The position numbers were made by a program, and so were the translations under genes. A DNA stretch of 64,000 nucleotides. Source: Yoonia sp. F2084L. GTDB lineage: Bacteria > Pseudomonadota > Alphaproteobacteria > Rhodobacterales > Rhodobacteraceae. The notes beneath the pieces are model-generated. The model had not been told where the DNA came from, ran no database searches, and saw only the letters and a list, made by a program, of their open reading frames with translations. Positions 1 through 9,186 of this stretch are shown in pieces (the first letter of the stretch is position 1; every line of letters begins with the position of its first letter). The stretch lies in assembly GCF_023015625.1 (NCBI RefSeq), contig NZ_JALKAH010000002.1:248001-312000 (forward strand), written 5' to 3'.

Positions 1-1169
1 CCTTTTTCTTTCGCCAGATTAACCGAGGCCAGATAGGCAGCCCGCGCAATCTGGTGCATCCACTTGTCGGTCTGCGCGGCAGCGTCTTCTGACCCATAGC
101 GAAGACCAACCATCAGCAAAGCATCGGCCAGTCCGGTGACACCCAAACCTATCCGGCGCTTGGCTTTTGCCTCGGCCTGTTGTGCCTCAAGCGGAAAGCG
201 CGAGGCATCCACAACGTTATCCATCATGCGCACCGCTGTGGCGACCAGATCGGTCAGCGCGACCTCATCCAGGGTGGCTGCATCCTCGAACGGATCGTTG
301 ACCAGACGGGCCATGTTGATCGACCCCAGCAAACACGCGCCATAAGGCGGCAAAGGTTGTTCACCACAGGGGTTCGTGGCCGCAATCGTCTCGCAGTAGT
401 TCAGGTTGTTCATCTGATTGATGCGGTCGATGAAAATCACACCGGGTTCGGCGTAGTCATAGGTCGACTGCATGATCGCATCCCACAGATCGCGGGCCCT
501 GACAGTACGGTGCACTTCACCATTGAATACTAAGTCCCAAGACCCATCCGCCTTGACTGCCTCCATAAAGGGATCAGTGATCAGCACGGACATATTGAAC
601 ATGCGCAACCGGGCCGGGTCAGACTTTGCGGTGATGAAATCTTCTACATCCGGATGATCGCAGCGCATCGTCGCCATCATCGCCCCACGGCGTGATCCGG
701 CAGACATGATCGTGCGGCACATCGCGTCCCAGACATCCATGAATGACAGCGGGCCCGAGGCATCCGCCGCCACGCCTTTCACACCCGCACCCTTGGGCCG
801 AATGGTCGAAAAGTCATAGCCGATGCCGCCACCCTGCTGCATGGTCAGCGCGGCCTCTTTGAGCATATCAAAGATACCGCCCATGCTGTCAGGCACAGTG
901 CCCATGACAAAACAGTTGAAAAGTGTCACCGACCGCGCCGTACCAGCCCCGGCCGTAATGCGCCCCGCAGGCAGGTATTTGAAATCGGCCAGCGCGTCGT
1001 AGAACTTGCCTTCCCAGGCTTTCGGATCGTCCTCTACTGCGGCCAAAGCGCCCGCGATCCGTTGCCAAGTATCTTCAACAGTTTCGTCAATCGGTGTACC
1101 GTCCGCCTCTTTGAACCGGTACTTCATGTCCCAGATTTGTTCGGCAATTGGGGCGGAAAACGCGGTCAT
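1..1169 (-). CDS. nrdJ: Adenosylcobalamin-dependent ribonucleotide reductase (class II), N-terminal part
   Basis: Reduces ribonucleotides to deoxyribonucleotides with adenosylcobalamin as radical source, so it works with or without oxygen. About 389 codons are visible from the ATG at 1169; the gene leaves the window at base 1, so the C-terminal part is missing. Visible marks are the finger-loop motif NPCGEQPLPPYGACLLGS (about residues 295-312), which carries the thiyl-radical cysteine, an upstream NCFVMGT cysteine segment and a glycine-rich QQGGGIGYDFS stretch. The start (MTAFSAPIAEQIWDMKY) looks like the shorter alphaproteobacterial NrdJ type of roughly 750 residues rather than the long 1,200-residue type; this is from memory of the family. 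A GGAGATT sequence lies just upstream of the start. Putative NrdR boxes stand about 110 bases upstream. The B12 uptake operon at 12078-15600 would supply its cofactor. Confidence 0.93.
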   Translation of the reverse strand, partial: MTAFSAPIAEQIWDMKYRFKEADGTPIDETVEDTWQRIAGALAAVEDDPKAWEGKFYDALADFKYLPAGRITAGAGTARSVTLFNCFVMGTVPDSMGGIFDMLKEAALTMQQGGGIGYDFSTIRPKGAGVKGVAADASGPLSFMDVWDAMCRTIMSAGSRRGAMMATMRCDHPDVEDFITAKSDPARLRMFNMSVLITDPFMEAVKADGSWDLVFNGEVHRTVRARDLWDAIMQSTYDYAEPGVIFIDRINQMNNLNYCETIAATNPCGEQPLPPYGACLLGSINMARLVNDPFEDAATLDEVALTDLVATAVRMMDNVVDASRFPLEAQQAEAKAKRRIGLGVTGLADALLMVGLRYGSEDAAAQTDKWMHQIARAAYLASVNLAKEK

Positions 1170-1274
1170 GGCGGGGAATCTCCTAATGGCAGCAGGCAAG
1201 GCCTGCATCTTACGGGGTGGGGTTTCACATTGGAATGGCGAAATGGTGTCGATATCGCCGCAGGCATAATTTCT

Positions 1275-1313
1275 ACCACATATAGTGGTTGATCTCAATA
1301 CATACACCACATA
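1275..1313. promoter_or_regulatory. Putative tandem NrdR-type operator upstream of nrdJ
   Basis: ACCACATATAGTGGT at 1275-1289 is an exact inverted repeat (ACCAC / GTGGT), and the half-site ACCACATA recurs at 1306-1313, starting exactly 31 bases later. Two boxes about three helical turns apart before a ribonucleotide reductase gene is the usual NrdR arrangement. The match to the textbook consensus (ACAC, AT-rich core, GTGT) is only partial, with a shorter core, and the second box is little more than a half-site. The site could also serve the divergent DUF1489 gene, whose start is about 70 bases away. Confidence 0.45.
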
Positions 1314-1383
1314 AACCTTTCTCGCAGGTTCTGTTGATTAGTGATCTGCGCGCCTTATCTAAAGCGTATCCCGGGGGGGATTG

Positions 1384-1815
1384 ATGTCGAACACTGTCCA
1401 TATGCTAAAACTATCCGTCGGCACCGAAGACGTTGTCGGGCTGGAAACATGGCAAGCGACAAAGCGCGCGCAGACCGATGACGGGCTGCCGCGCCACATC
1501 ACCCGGATGTGGCCCAAGCGGGGCGACGAAATCCTCAGTGGCGGGTCGATCTTTTGGGTGATCAAAGGCGTGATCCTGTGCCGCCAACCGATCCTGCGGC
1601 TTGATGAATACCTTTCTGCCGATGGTATCCGCCGCTGTGCCATCGTGTGCAAACCCGGTCTGATCCGGGTTGAGGCAACGCCCAAGCGCGCTTTCCAAGG
1701 CTGGCGTTACTTGCCTGTCGCAGATGCGCCGCGCGATTTGCCCGAAGGACGGCAAGGCGAAGAAGCACTTCCCCCTGAACTCTCCAAAGCACTGGCCAGC
1801 ATCGGCGTCCGCTAG
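1384..1815 (+). CDS. DUF1489 family protein
   Basis: A 143-residue soluble protein of the DUF1489 family, widespread in Alphaproteobacteria and without an assigned function. The N-terminus (LKLSVGTEDVVGLETWQ) and the internal SGGSIFWVIKGVILCRQPILRL segment are typical of the family. I start it at the ATG at 1384, which follows a GGGGGGA ribosome site; a TTG one codon upstream is also open. It is divergent from nrdJ and followed 46 bases later by an acyl-CoA ligase gene on the same strand. Nothing in the sequence indicates a catalytic site. Confidence 0.85.
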   Translation: MSNTVHMLKLSVGTEDVVGLETWQATKRAQTDDGLPRHITRMWPKRGDEILSGGSIFWVIKGVILCRQPILRLDEYLSADGIRRCAIVCKPGLIRVEATPKRAFQGWRYLPVADAPRDLPEGRQGEEALPPELSKALASIGVR

Positions 1816-1861
1816 GCAGGCGGCATTCGCTGTGCCATGATCCGGCACAGGAGGAGCCAGC

Positions 1862-3394
1862 ATGACCATTTTCACCAGTCCCTTTGCGGATGTCGCCGCA
1901 TCCGATCTGACGATCACCCAGCGCATCTTTCAAGGCCTTGAGAACCGACCTGACGAAGTGGTCCTGACCGATGGTCCCTCTGGTCGCACCATGACTGCCG
2001 CTGCGTTCATGGATCAGGTCAAACGCATGGCAGGCGGGTTGGCGGCTGCCGGGTTTGGCGCAGGGCATACGGTTGCCATCATGGCCCCTAACATCCCTGA
2101 ATACTGTGTTGTCTTTCACGCTGTCGCGTGGGGCGGTGGCACGATCACAACACTGAACCCAACCTACACCGCGCATGAAGTCGCGCATCAACTGGCCGAC
2201 TCAGATGCAGAAATCCTGATTACGATTCCGGACTTCATGGACACCGCAAAAGAAGGCGCTGGCGACACACCCGTCGTCGCCATCGGCACGCCGGACTACG
2301 CCGCCCTCTTTGGCGATGAGGTCAGCGCACAGGTGCCGGTCGATCTGGATGAATTCACCGTCGTCTTGCCATACTCGTCGGGCACCACAGGCCTGCCAAA
2401 AGGCGTGATGCTTTCGCACCGCAATCTTGTGATCAATGTCGATCAGGTGATCGCCGCCGCACAGTTCCAGCCTGGCGAAGTGGCGGCCGGGTTCCTGCCA
2501 TTCTTCCACATCTACGGCATGACCGTGCTGATGAATGTGCATTTGGCCGGAGGCGGTGCCATTGTGACCCTACCACGCTTTGATCTGCCGCTGTTTTTGC
2601 AGATCTGTCAGGATCATAAGTCGCGGCGCATGTGGATCGTTCCCCCCGTCGCGCTTGCGCTTGCCAAACACCCACTGGTCGAAAACTACGATTTGTCATC
2701 CATCGAACAGGTCTTTTCCGGGGCCGCACCTTTGGGGGCAGAACTATCCGAGGCGGTGGCGCAGCGGCTGGATTGCATTTCACTGCAAGGCTACGGCATG
2801 ACTGAACTTGCCCCGGTGTCGCATGTCACGCCCGGCGCAGCCAATCGCCCGGGCGGAGCTGGTCTGGCGGTTCCCAATACGGCCTGCCGCATCGTGCATA
2901 TCGAAACGGGTGCAGACCTTGCGGCGGGTGAAGAGGGCGAGCTTTGGATCAAAGGCCCGCAGGTTATGCAAGGCTACTTGAACAACGCGAAGGCGACCGC
3001 AGAAACAATCACCTCGGATGGCTGGTTGCGCACCGGTGACATCGGCAAGATTGACAGCGATGGCTACCTGTTCATCACCGATCGCCTGAAAGAACTGATC
3101 AAATACAAAGGTTTCCAAGTTGCCCCGGCCGAGTTGGAAGCCACGCTGGTCGCAATGGAAGGGATCACCGACGCCGCCGTCATCGGCCTGCCGGATGAGG
3201 ACGCAGGCGAGTTGCCAATCGCCTTTGTTGTCGCCGGTGATCCGGCCCCAGACGAGGCGGCGATCAAAGCCCACCTCGATACGCAATTGGCCCACTACAA
3301 ACAGGTGCATGAGGTCCATTTCGTCGATGAAATCCCCAAATCCGCCTCAGGAAAAATCCTGCGGCGTTTCCTGCGCGATGGCTTGAACGCCTGA
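1862..3394 (+). CDS. Acyl-CoA ligase of the AMP-binding (4-coumarate:CoA ligase-like) family
   Basis: Activates a carboxylic acid with ATP to an acyl-adenylate and transfers it to coenzyme A. All core motifs are present: the phosphate-binding loop YSSGTTGLPKGV (about 170-181), GYGMTE (about 311-316), WLRTGDIG (about 388-395) and the C-terminal SASGKILRR with the catalytic lysine (about 494-502). The length of 510 residues is normal and the overall pattern is closest to 4-coumarate-CoA ligases. The substrate cannot be read from sequence; medium-chain or aryl acids are plausible. An AGGAGG site sits about 7 bases before the ATG at 1862. No catabolic partner is beside it. Confidence 0.9.
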   Translation: MTIFTSPFADVAASDLTITQRIFQGLENRPDEVVLTDGPSGRTMTAAAFMDQVKRMAGGLAAAGFGAGHTVAIMAPNIPEYCVVFHAVAWGGGTITTLNPTYTAHEVAHQLADSDAEILITIPDFMDTAKEGAGDTPVVAIGTPDYAALFGDEVSAQVPVDLDEFTVVLPYSSGTTGLPKGVMLSHRNLVINVDQVIAAAQFQPGEVAAGFLPFFHIYGMTVLMNVHLAGGGAIVTLPRFDLPLFLQICQDHKSRRMWIVPPVALALAKHPLVENYDLSSIEQVFSGAAPLGAELSEAVAQRLDCISLQGYGMTELAPVSHVTPGAANRPGGAGLAVPNTACRIVHIETGADLAAGEEGELWIKGPQVMQGYLNNAKATAETITSDGWLRTGDIGKIDSDGYLFITDRLKELIKYKGFQVAPAELEATLVAMEGITDAAVIGLPDEDAGELPIAFVVAGDPAPDEAAIKAHLDTQLAHYKQVHEVHFVDEIPKSASGKILRRFLRDGLNA

Positions 3395-3449
3395 CTGGAC
3401 GATGGGTGTTGCCCCTCTATAGTCAGCGCCAGACAAAAGGCAGCCACCG

Positions 3450-4232
3450 ATGAAACCAACCTCCCCACGCGTAGCCCGCAGGCTGGCCCAAAAGGGTAGC
3501 AAGTCAGCCGCTTTGACAGTGGCTGATCTGGCAAACCGTGTGGCAAAGGCCAAGGTGAAGGGCGTGGACAAAGCGCTTGAGGAACGCGGCAAGCGTATCC
3601 TGACATCCTATCTGCAAACGGCTGCGACTTACGCAATGCCCGTCAAAGAGGTGGTTGGCGAAATGGCCAGCGGTCAGGCCGCATGGCGGTTGGGACATGC
3701 GGTGCGCGACGAAATCCTCAAAACGCCACCCGAGGCGGTGAAAAATGCTGCTTGCGTCCAAGGCTGCGCCTTCTGTTGCATCCTGTCAGGCGGCGAAGGG
3801 GGCGTGATCACGGGCTTTGAGGCCGAACAACTCCACACGGCTATCACACCTCTCAAAGGTCAACCCGACGGGCGCGATTGGCACCCAGAGGCGTGCCCCG
3901 CCCTTGATCCTGCAACGCGCAGTTGCCGCGCCTATGACGCCCGCCCGATGATCTGCCGGTCATTCCTGTCAACGGACGCCGGGGCCTGCGAACGCAACGC
4001 GGCAGGGGCCGAAGAACAGGGCGCGGGGCTTTTGGGCAGTCATCTGGATTATCTGGTGGTGCATGCATTGTGCCGCCAAGCGCTGAAAGGGATCACACAG
4101 GTCTATACCTACAGCATGGCCTCTACCGCAGCGGATGCTGTCGCAGGCACTGACGGAATTTCAACGGCCCGCCATGCGCCCAGCGCCCTCGAAAGAGCCT
4201 GCCGCGATGCAGCGCAGGCAGCAAAGGCCTGA
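3450..4232 (+). CDS. YkgJ-type cysteine-cluster protein
   Basis: A 260-residue protein with the CxxxCxxCC core of the YkgJ family (CVQGCAFCC, about 102-110) followed by CPAL, CRAYDARPMIC (about 158-168) and a further cysteine in the segment DAGACE. In this family the cysteines are predicted to bind zinc or an iron-sulfur centre; the role is unknown. The N-terminal 90 residues are helical and basic and are not part of the core. It is convergent with hisG, with only one base between the stop codons, so both transcripts probably overlap. Confidence 0.85.
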   Translation: MKPTSPRVARRLAQKGSKSAALTVADLANRVAKAKVKGVDKALEERGKRILTSYLQTAATYAMPVKEVVGEMASGQAAWRLGHAVRDEILKTPPEAVKNAACVQGCAFCCILSGGEGGVITGFEAEQLHTAITPLKGQPDGRDWHPEACPALDPATRSCRAYDARPMICRSFLSTDAGACERNAAGAEEQGAGLLGSHLDYLVVHALCRQALKGITQVYTYSMASTAADAVAGTDGISTARHAPSALERACRDAAQAAKA

Positions 4233-4233
4233 A

Positions 4234-4923
4234 TTAAACACCCAGCACCATCTGCAAAGCCTTGAGCTTGGCCCGTTGTGCATCCGTCCAGTTATGACGG
4301 CGGCCCCTGAACAGGGTCGCTTGGCTGGCATGAATCAGCCCGTCATCCAGAATCTTCAGGCCGTTCGCGCGCAGTGTTTCCCCGGTTGAGGTGATGTCGG
4401 CAATCGCCTCAGCCGTTTCGTTTTTTACCGTGCCCTCAGTGGCGCCCTGACTATCCACTAGCTGATAATCCGCCACGCCCTGATCCCGCAGAAAGTCCCG
4501 CACCAGCCGGTGATACTTGGTGGCGATCCGCAACCGGAAACCATGCGTGCGGCGGAACGCGGCAGCGGCCGCATCCAGATCATCCAGCGTTGTCACATCA
4601 ACCCAGGCCTGCGGGACAGCGATGATCAGATCCGCGCCGCCAAACCCCATCGGGGCCAGTTCAGCGACCCGCATATCCCAATTGGCCAGCTTTTCCCGCA
4701 CGAGGTCGGACCCCGTCACGCCGAGATGAATGTTGCCTGCCGCCAATTCACGCGGGATTTCACCGGCGGACAGCAAGACCAGTTCAACACCATCAATCCC
4801 ATCAACGGCACCGGCATATTCGCGATCAGACCCGGACTTGCGCAGGCCAATGCCACGCGCGCCGAACCAATCAAATGTCTTTTCCATCAACCGGCCCTTG
4901 GAAGGCACACCAAGCTTCAACAT
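4234..4923 (-). CDS. hisG: ATP phosphoribosyltransferase catalytic subunit (short form)
   Basis: First step of histidine synthesis: joins ATP and PRPP to phosphoribosyl-ATP. The 229-residue length is the short form, which lacks the regulatory C-terminal domain and needs HisZ. The PRPP-binding signature is near the C-terminus (EAIADITSTGETLRANG, about 173-189), preceded by ATEGTVKNE. Its ATG overlaps the hisZ stop by one base (TGATG), so translation is probably coupled, and hisZ lies directly upstream as expected for a heteromeric enzyme. The operon order is hisS-hisZ-hisG. Confidence 0.96.
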   Translation of the reverse strand: MLKLGVPSKGRLMEKTFDWFGARGIGLRKSGSDREYAGAVDGIDGVELVLLSAGEIPRELAAGNIHLGVTGSDLVREKLANWDMRVAELAPMGFGGADLIIAVPQAWVDVTTLDDLDAAAAAFRRTHGFRLRIATKYHRLVRDFLRDQGVADYQLVDSQGATEGTVKNETAEAIADITSTGETLRANGLKILDDGLIHASQATLFRGRRHNWTDAQRAKLKALQMVLGV

Positions 4924-5996
4924 CAGCGTAATCCCAAAGCCAGATCAGGGCGGATCACACCGCCCACCGCAGGCACGGCGCGACCTTGTCCCAGATGGGC
5001 AGTCAGCGCATCGTAGCGTCCACCCGTTGCAACAGGCGGTTGTTCAGGGCGATCCTTGGCATAAAAACCAAAGACAAAGCCGTCATAATACTCCAGAGAT
5101 GTGCGGCCATAGCTACCTTCAAATTCAAGGCTGCCGACATCGACACCCTTGTCGGCCATCGCATCCAACCGCGCGTCCATCCCCGCAACCGCATCGCCAA
5201 TTGCGGGCATATCCACTGCGATGTCACGCAAGGCACTCAGCACATTCGGTGCCGTTTCCCGCAGGCCTAGAATGGCATCAATCAACGCAATCTCTTCTGC
5301 CGCAATGGGGTCGGCAGCCGCATCAGCGCGCAAGGCTGCGATACGGTCGGCAACCTCGTTGCGGCTGCGCAAACCGATGTCGGGCCCTGCCTGCGCAAAC
5401 GGGTCGTCCGCTGCCAAGAGCGCCTCTCGCGCTGGCGTCACCTTGCCCGATCCAAACCGTTTCATCAGTGCACGAAACCTGACGGGCCGCCATATGTGAC
5501 GCAGCAGCGCTGCCTTGCGCGCGTCGGTCGTGCGCAGACCACGCACGGCAGCCATGAGTACGCCAATGTCGCCGGTTGCGGCCCGCACAGGCAAGCCCGC
5601 CAATCCTTCTGCAATCGCGGCGAACACCTCGGCATCGGCAGCGGCGGGGTTTTGGCCGTCGAACACTTCATAGCCCACCTGCACATATTCATTGGCGCGG
5701 GTTTCATCGGTTTCCTGTTTGCGGAACACCTTGCCCGCATAGGTGTAACGGGCCGGATCAGCATGCGTCTGCATGTGCATCTGCACGACGGGAACCGTGA
5801 AATCAGGGCGCAACACCATCTCACCGCGCAGCGGATCAGAGGTCAGATAAGCACGCGCACGAATATCTTCGCCATAAAGGTCCAGCAGTGTGTCGGCTGG
5901 TTGCAGCACATCCGCCTTGATCACCTGCGCGCCCTTGGCGGCAAAGAGATCGCGCAGACGGCGCGCTTCTTTCAATGTTTCGGGCGAAGTGGGCAT
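4923..5996 (-). CDS. hisZ: ATP phosphoribosyltransferase regulatory subunit
   Basis: HisZ is a histidyl-tRNA synthetase paralogue without aminoacylation activity that assembles with short HisG and confers histidine feedback control. The 357 residues keep the class II synthetase fold, including the motif 2-like stretch KVFRKQETDETRANEY (about 87-102) and a C-terminal glycine-rich motif 3-like segment (VATGGRYDALTAHLG), but the anticodon-binding domain of HisS is absent. The start overlaps the hisS stop by one base, and the gene lies between hisS and hisG, which settles its identity against a second HisS. Confidence 0.95.
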   Translation of the reverse strand: MPTSPETLKEARRLRDLFAAKGAQVIKADVLQPADTLLDLYGEDIRARAYLTSDPLRGEMVLRPDFTVPVVQMHMQTHADPARYTYAGKVFRKQETDETRANEYVQVGYEVFDGQNPAAADAEVFAAIAEGLAGLPVRAATGDIGVLMAAVRGLRTTDARKAALLRHIWRPVRFRALMKRFGSGKVTPAREALLAADDPFAQAGPDIGLRSRNEVADRIAALRADAAADPIAAEEIALIDAILGLRETAPNVLSALRDIAVDMPAIGDAVAGMDARLDAMADKGVDVGSLEFEGSYGRTSLEYYDGFVFGFYAKDRPEQPPVATGGRYDALTAHLGQGRAVPAVGGVIRPDLALGLR

Positions 5997-7561
5997 CAGC
6001 TGTGCGTGTCCAGTATTTCACGGACCTTCGCGATCATCTGGTCGCGCGGCACTTCGTATTGACTGGGGCGGTCTTTCCATTCTTCCAAGGTGGCGTTCTT
6101 GGCAATCTCGGCCCCAAGGATCAGGTCCTTGATCTGGACGATGCCTTTGTCGAATTCATCACTGCCCGCAATAATGGCGATCGGGGACTGTCGCTTATCC
6201 GCATATTTCAACTGATTGCCAAAGTTCTTGGGGTTGCCCAGATAAACCTCGGCCCGGATACCCGCGTTGCGCAGGTCTGCAACCATCGTCTGATAATCCG
6301 CCATGCGGTCACGATCCATGACGGTGACAACCACCGGACCAACCGTCGCAGCACCGGTCTGGCCCTTGGCACGCAAAGCGGCCAGCAGCCGGTCCACACC
6401 AATCGACACACCCGTTGCCGGCACTTCCTGCCCGGTAAAGCGCTTGACGAGGTCGTCGTAGCGACCGCCGCCAGCGACAGAGCCAAAGTTTCGCGGACGG
6501 CCTTTGTCGTCGGTGATCTCAAAGGTGAGTTCGGCTTCGTAAACGGGACCGGTGTAGTAGCCGAGACCACGGACGACGGAAGGGTCGATAACGATGCGGT
6601 CGGGGCCGTAACCTTGGCTCCGACATAGAGTTGCTATTTCTTTCAACTCTAAAACGGCTTCCGAACCCGTCGCCGTGTCGCGTAGAATGTTGAAAAGGTT
6701 AAACAAGACCTTTCGATCCTGTTCTGTCAGGTGCTTATCGAGATCGATCCACTTTTCGTAGTCTTGTCTCTTATCTTCGTTGGCCAGATTAACTTCGTCG
6801 CTTCCAGCATCCAGAAAGCTTAGGACCACCTTTATTTGATCTTCACTTAGCTTTGCGCCTTCTGTAAAATCTCCACTTTCGTCCTTTCGCCCATCTCCCA
6901 AAAGGGCGCGAACACCGCCGAGTCCCAAACGGTCCAGCTTGTCGATGGCTCTGAGGACAATGCCCCTCTCTTTCTCGAATTTGGTAGGATCTACAGGGTC
7001 ATGTAAACCAGCAGCTTCCATCACACCATTCAGCACCTTGCGGTTATTCACCCTTATCACATAGTCGCCGCGCGCGATCCCCACGGCTTCCAGCGTATCG
7101 GATAACATCGCGCAAATCTCGGCATCCGCGGCCACGGAACCCGACCCAACCGTATCCGCATCACATTGATAAAACTGACGAAAGCGCCCCGGCCCGGGCT
7201 TCTCATTCCGCCACACGGGCCCCATCGCATAGCGGCGATAAGGAAACGGCAAATCATTGCGATACTGGGCCGCAACACGAGCCAAAGGGGCGGTCAGGTC
7301 ATAACGTAGTGCAAGCCAGTCGTTGTCCTCTTCCCAAGCGAACACACCCTCATTCGGGCGGTCCACGTCGGGCAGGAATTTGCCCAGCGCCTCGACGGTT
7401 TCGACCGCTGAGGTCTCTAGCGCATCAAACCCGTAACGATGATAGACCGCCGCGATCTTTGCCAGCATCTCGGTGCGCTGGGTGACTTCTGCACCGAAAT
7501 AATCCTGAAACCCCTTGGGCGTCTGAGCCTTGGGGCGCGGTTGCTTTTTCATCTTGGCCAT
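5996..7561 (-). CDS. hisS: Histidine-tRNA ligase
   Basis: Charges tRNA-His. The 521-residue protein has motif 2 ([19 protein letters not shown], 114-132), the histidine-specific loop RGLGYYTGP (331-339), a second histidine-specific segment (AGGGRYDDL) and motif 3 ([15 protein letters not shown]), then the anticodon-binding domain. Residues about 185-315 form the alphaproteobacterial-type insertion between motif 2 and the histidine loop. This insertion is clearly AT-richer than the rest and contains a very polar stretch (residues 261-283) that looks longer than in the relatives I remember. First gene of the hisS-hisZ-hisG unit. Confidence 0.96.
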   Translation of the reverse strand: MAKMKKQPRPKAQTPKGFQDYFGAEVTQRTEMLAKIAAVYHRYGFDALETSAVETVEALGKFLPDVDRPNEGVFAWEEDNDWLALRYDLTAPLARVAAQYRNDLPFPYRRYAMGPVWRNEKPGPGRFRQFYQCDADTVGSGSVAADAEICAMLSDTLEAVGIARGDYVIRVNNRKVLNGVMEAAGLHDPVDPTKFEKERGIVLRAIDKLDRLGLGGVRALLGDGRKDESGDFTEGAKLSEDQIKVVLSFLDAGSDEVNLANEDKRQDYEKWIDLDKHLTEQDRKVLFNLFNILRDTATGSEAVLELKEIATLCRSQGYGPDRIVIDPSVVRGLGYYTGPVYEAELTFEITDDKGRPRNFGSVAGGGRYDDLVKRFTGQEVPATGVSIGVDRLLAALRAKGQTGAATVGPVVVTVMDRDRMADYQTMVADLRNAGIRAEVYLGNPKNFGNQLKYADKRQSPIAIIAGSDEFDKGIVQIKDLILGAEIAKNATLEEWKDRPSQYEVPRDQMIAKVREILDTHS

Positions 7562-7614
7562 TGGATTGATCCTGCCGGTCGCATTTCATTCCCGCGCCGT
7601 TTAACCCGGCAATG

Positions 7615-8073
7615 TCACAGGGGCAATGCAGTCGTATATTTCAACTCTTTGAGGCTGAATGACGACACCACCGATTTCACGAACTTCGAGCGCAACAGCG
7701 TATGGGTCATAAACGCTTCGTAGGCTTCGACATCGCGGCATCGGATTTTCAGGATATAGTCGGCGGTCCCCGATACGGCATGCGCCTCCATGATCTGGGG
7801 GTGCGCATCAATGACGGTGGCGAACCCGGCAATCGAAGCCTCGCCGTGGTCAGACAGGCGGACAGTCGCGAAAACGCACAAACGGACGTCTGCTTTTGCG
7901 GGGTCCAAAAGGGCGACACGGCCTTTGATCAGCCCCAGCTTTTCAAACTCCTGCACTTTGCGCCAAACGGTCGAGGTCGCAATCCCCGCCTTGTCGGCCA
8001 GTTCCGCCAAGGAGGCCGCTGCATTCGCCTGCATCGCCACCAGCAATCTGCGTTCTTGATCAGAAAATTCCAT
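7615..8073 (-). CDS. Lrp/AsnC family transcriptional regulator
   Basis: A 152-residue regulator with an N-terminal winged helix-turn-helix (about 1-60; ASLAELADKAGIATSTVWRK) and a C-terminal ligand-binding RAM domain (about 65-145; the VSGTADYILKIRC segment is typical). It is divergent from phhA with about 108 bases between the start codons, so regulation of phenylalanine hydroxylation in response to an amino acid is likely, as for Lrp-type regulators beside amino-acid catabolic genes. The effector is not readable from sequence. Confidence 0.92.
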   Translation of the reverse strand: MEFSDQERRLLVAMQANAAASLAELADKAGIATSTVWRKVQEFEKLGLIKGRVALLDPAKADVRLCVFATVRLSDHGEASIAGFATVIDAHPQIMEAHAVSGTADYILKIRCRDVEAYEAFMTHTLLRSKFVKSVVSSFSLKELKYTTALPL

Positions 8074-8181
8074 ATATCACGCGAATCCGCCTATCATCTT
8101 GCCATAAAGACTCAAAAATCAGGCATTTCAAAGGTATTATTCGACAATGGCGGTTCAAAATATCTGCAAAGGAGGACCGCT

Positions 8182-8973
8182 ATGCCCAAAGATACCACCT
8201 ATACTTCGCTTTTGCCCGATGCCGACGGCTATTACCCCTACACCGCGCAGGATGATGTGGTTTGGGCCACACTGTTTGACCGGCAGATGGCATCCTTACC
8301 CGATATCGTCGCCCCCGAATACATGGACGGAGTCGCCAAACTGGGCCTGAACGCCGACAAGACACCGCAGGTCAAGGACATCGACGCACGGCTGCATGCA
8401 CTGACTGGCGCTGGCGCCTACGGCGTGCCCGCCATCATCCCGCCATCGCAATTCTACGACCTGCTGAGCCAACGCAAATTCCCCGTCGCCACCTTCCTGC
8501 GGCGACCCGAGCATATGGATTACATCGAAGAACCAGACCTGTTTCACGAGGTCTTCGGCCATTGCCCAATGCTGACCAACGCGGCCTACGCCGATTTCAT
8601 CGAAGGGTTCGGTAAAAGGGCCAAGGCGCTGGGCAAAGGCTATTCGTGGCACATGTTCCGCCTGTTTTGGTTCACAGTGGAATTTGGAATGATCCGCACC
8701 GCCGCCGGGTTGCGCGCCTATGGGGCGGGCATTGTGTCCTCTCCGGCAGAGGCCGCCCATGCGATGTCAGACAAGCCACTGATGCAGGACTTTGATCTGC
8801 TGACCGTGTTCCGCACGCCTTACCGGATTGATATCGTGCAGCCGACGTATTTTGTCATCGACAGCTTTGATCAACTGGCTGGGATACTGGACGCCGATTT
8901 TGGCGGGCTGATTGATGAGGCGAAAGCGCTGGGTGATCTGCCCGCTCTTTTCGAAAGCAAACAAGCCGTGTAA
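8182..8973 (+). CDS. phhA: Phenylalanine 4-hydroxylase
   Basis: Hydroxylates L-phenylalanine to L-tyrosine with oxygen and a pterin cofactor. The 263-residue length fits the monomeric bacterial enzyme without the N-terminal regulatory domain found in animals. The iron facial triad is visible as H122 and H127 (PDLFHEVFGHCPM) and E167 (FTVEFGM). The start is the ATG at 8182, directly after a strong AGGAGG; the open frame runs much further upstream but has no family similarity there. The slyX-like gene follows 9 bases after the stop. HmgA and a FAH-family hydrolase of the same degradation route are at 44425-46748; no pterin carbinolamine dehydratase or hydroxyphenylpyruvate dioxygenase is nearby. 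Confidence 0.96.
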   Translation: MPKDTTYTSLLPDADGYYPYTAQDDVVWATLFDRQMASLPDIVAPEYMDGVAKLGLNADKTPQVKDIDARLHALTGAGAYGVPAIIPPSQFYDLLSQRKFPVATFLRRPEHMDYIEEPDLFHEVFGHCPMLTNAAYADFIEGFGKRAKALGKGYSWHMFRLFWFTVEFGMIRTAAGLRAYGAGIVSSPAEAAHAMSDKPLMQDFDLLTVFRTPYRIDIVQPTYFVIDSFDQLAGILDADFGGLIDEAKALGDLPALFESKQAV

Positions 8974-8982
8974 AGACCGCGT

Positions 8983-9186
8983 ATGGCAGACACGACACAT
9001 CTTGAAGAACAAATCGCTCACCTGACCCGCGCGGTTGAGGAATTGTCAGATATTGTCGCACGGCAAGAGGGTGAACTGGCCCAAGCCACACGGCGGTTGG
9101 CTATGCTGATGGAGCGCGAGGCGACCCGCGATCTGGATGCTGGCGGCACCGTGCCACTGGCCGACCAGCGCCCACCGCATTGGTGA
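8983..9186 (+). CDS. slyX: SlyX family protein
   Basis: A 67-residue protein made of one long helix with heptad leucines and isoleucines (residues about 5-45), which should form a coiled coil, ending in the characteristic PPHW tail (PPHY in Escherichia coli). SlyX is conserved but its function is unknown. The gene begins 9 bases after the phhA stop and so is probably cotranscribed with it; this placement next to phhA suggests transcription convenience more than a shared role. Confidence 0.85.
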   Translation: MADTTHLEEQIAHLTRAVEELSDIVARQEGELAQATRRLAMLMEREATRDLDAGGTVPLADQRPPHW

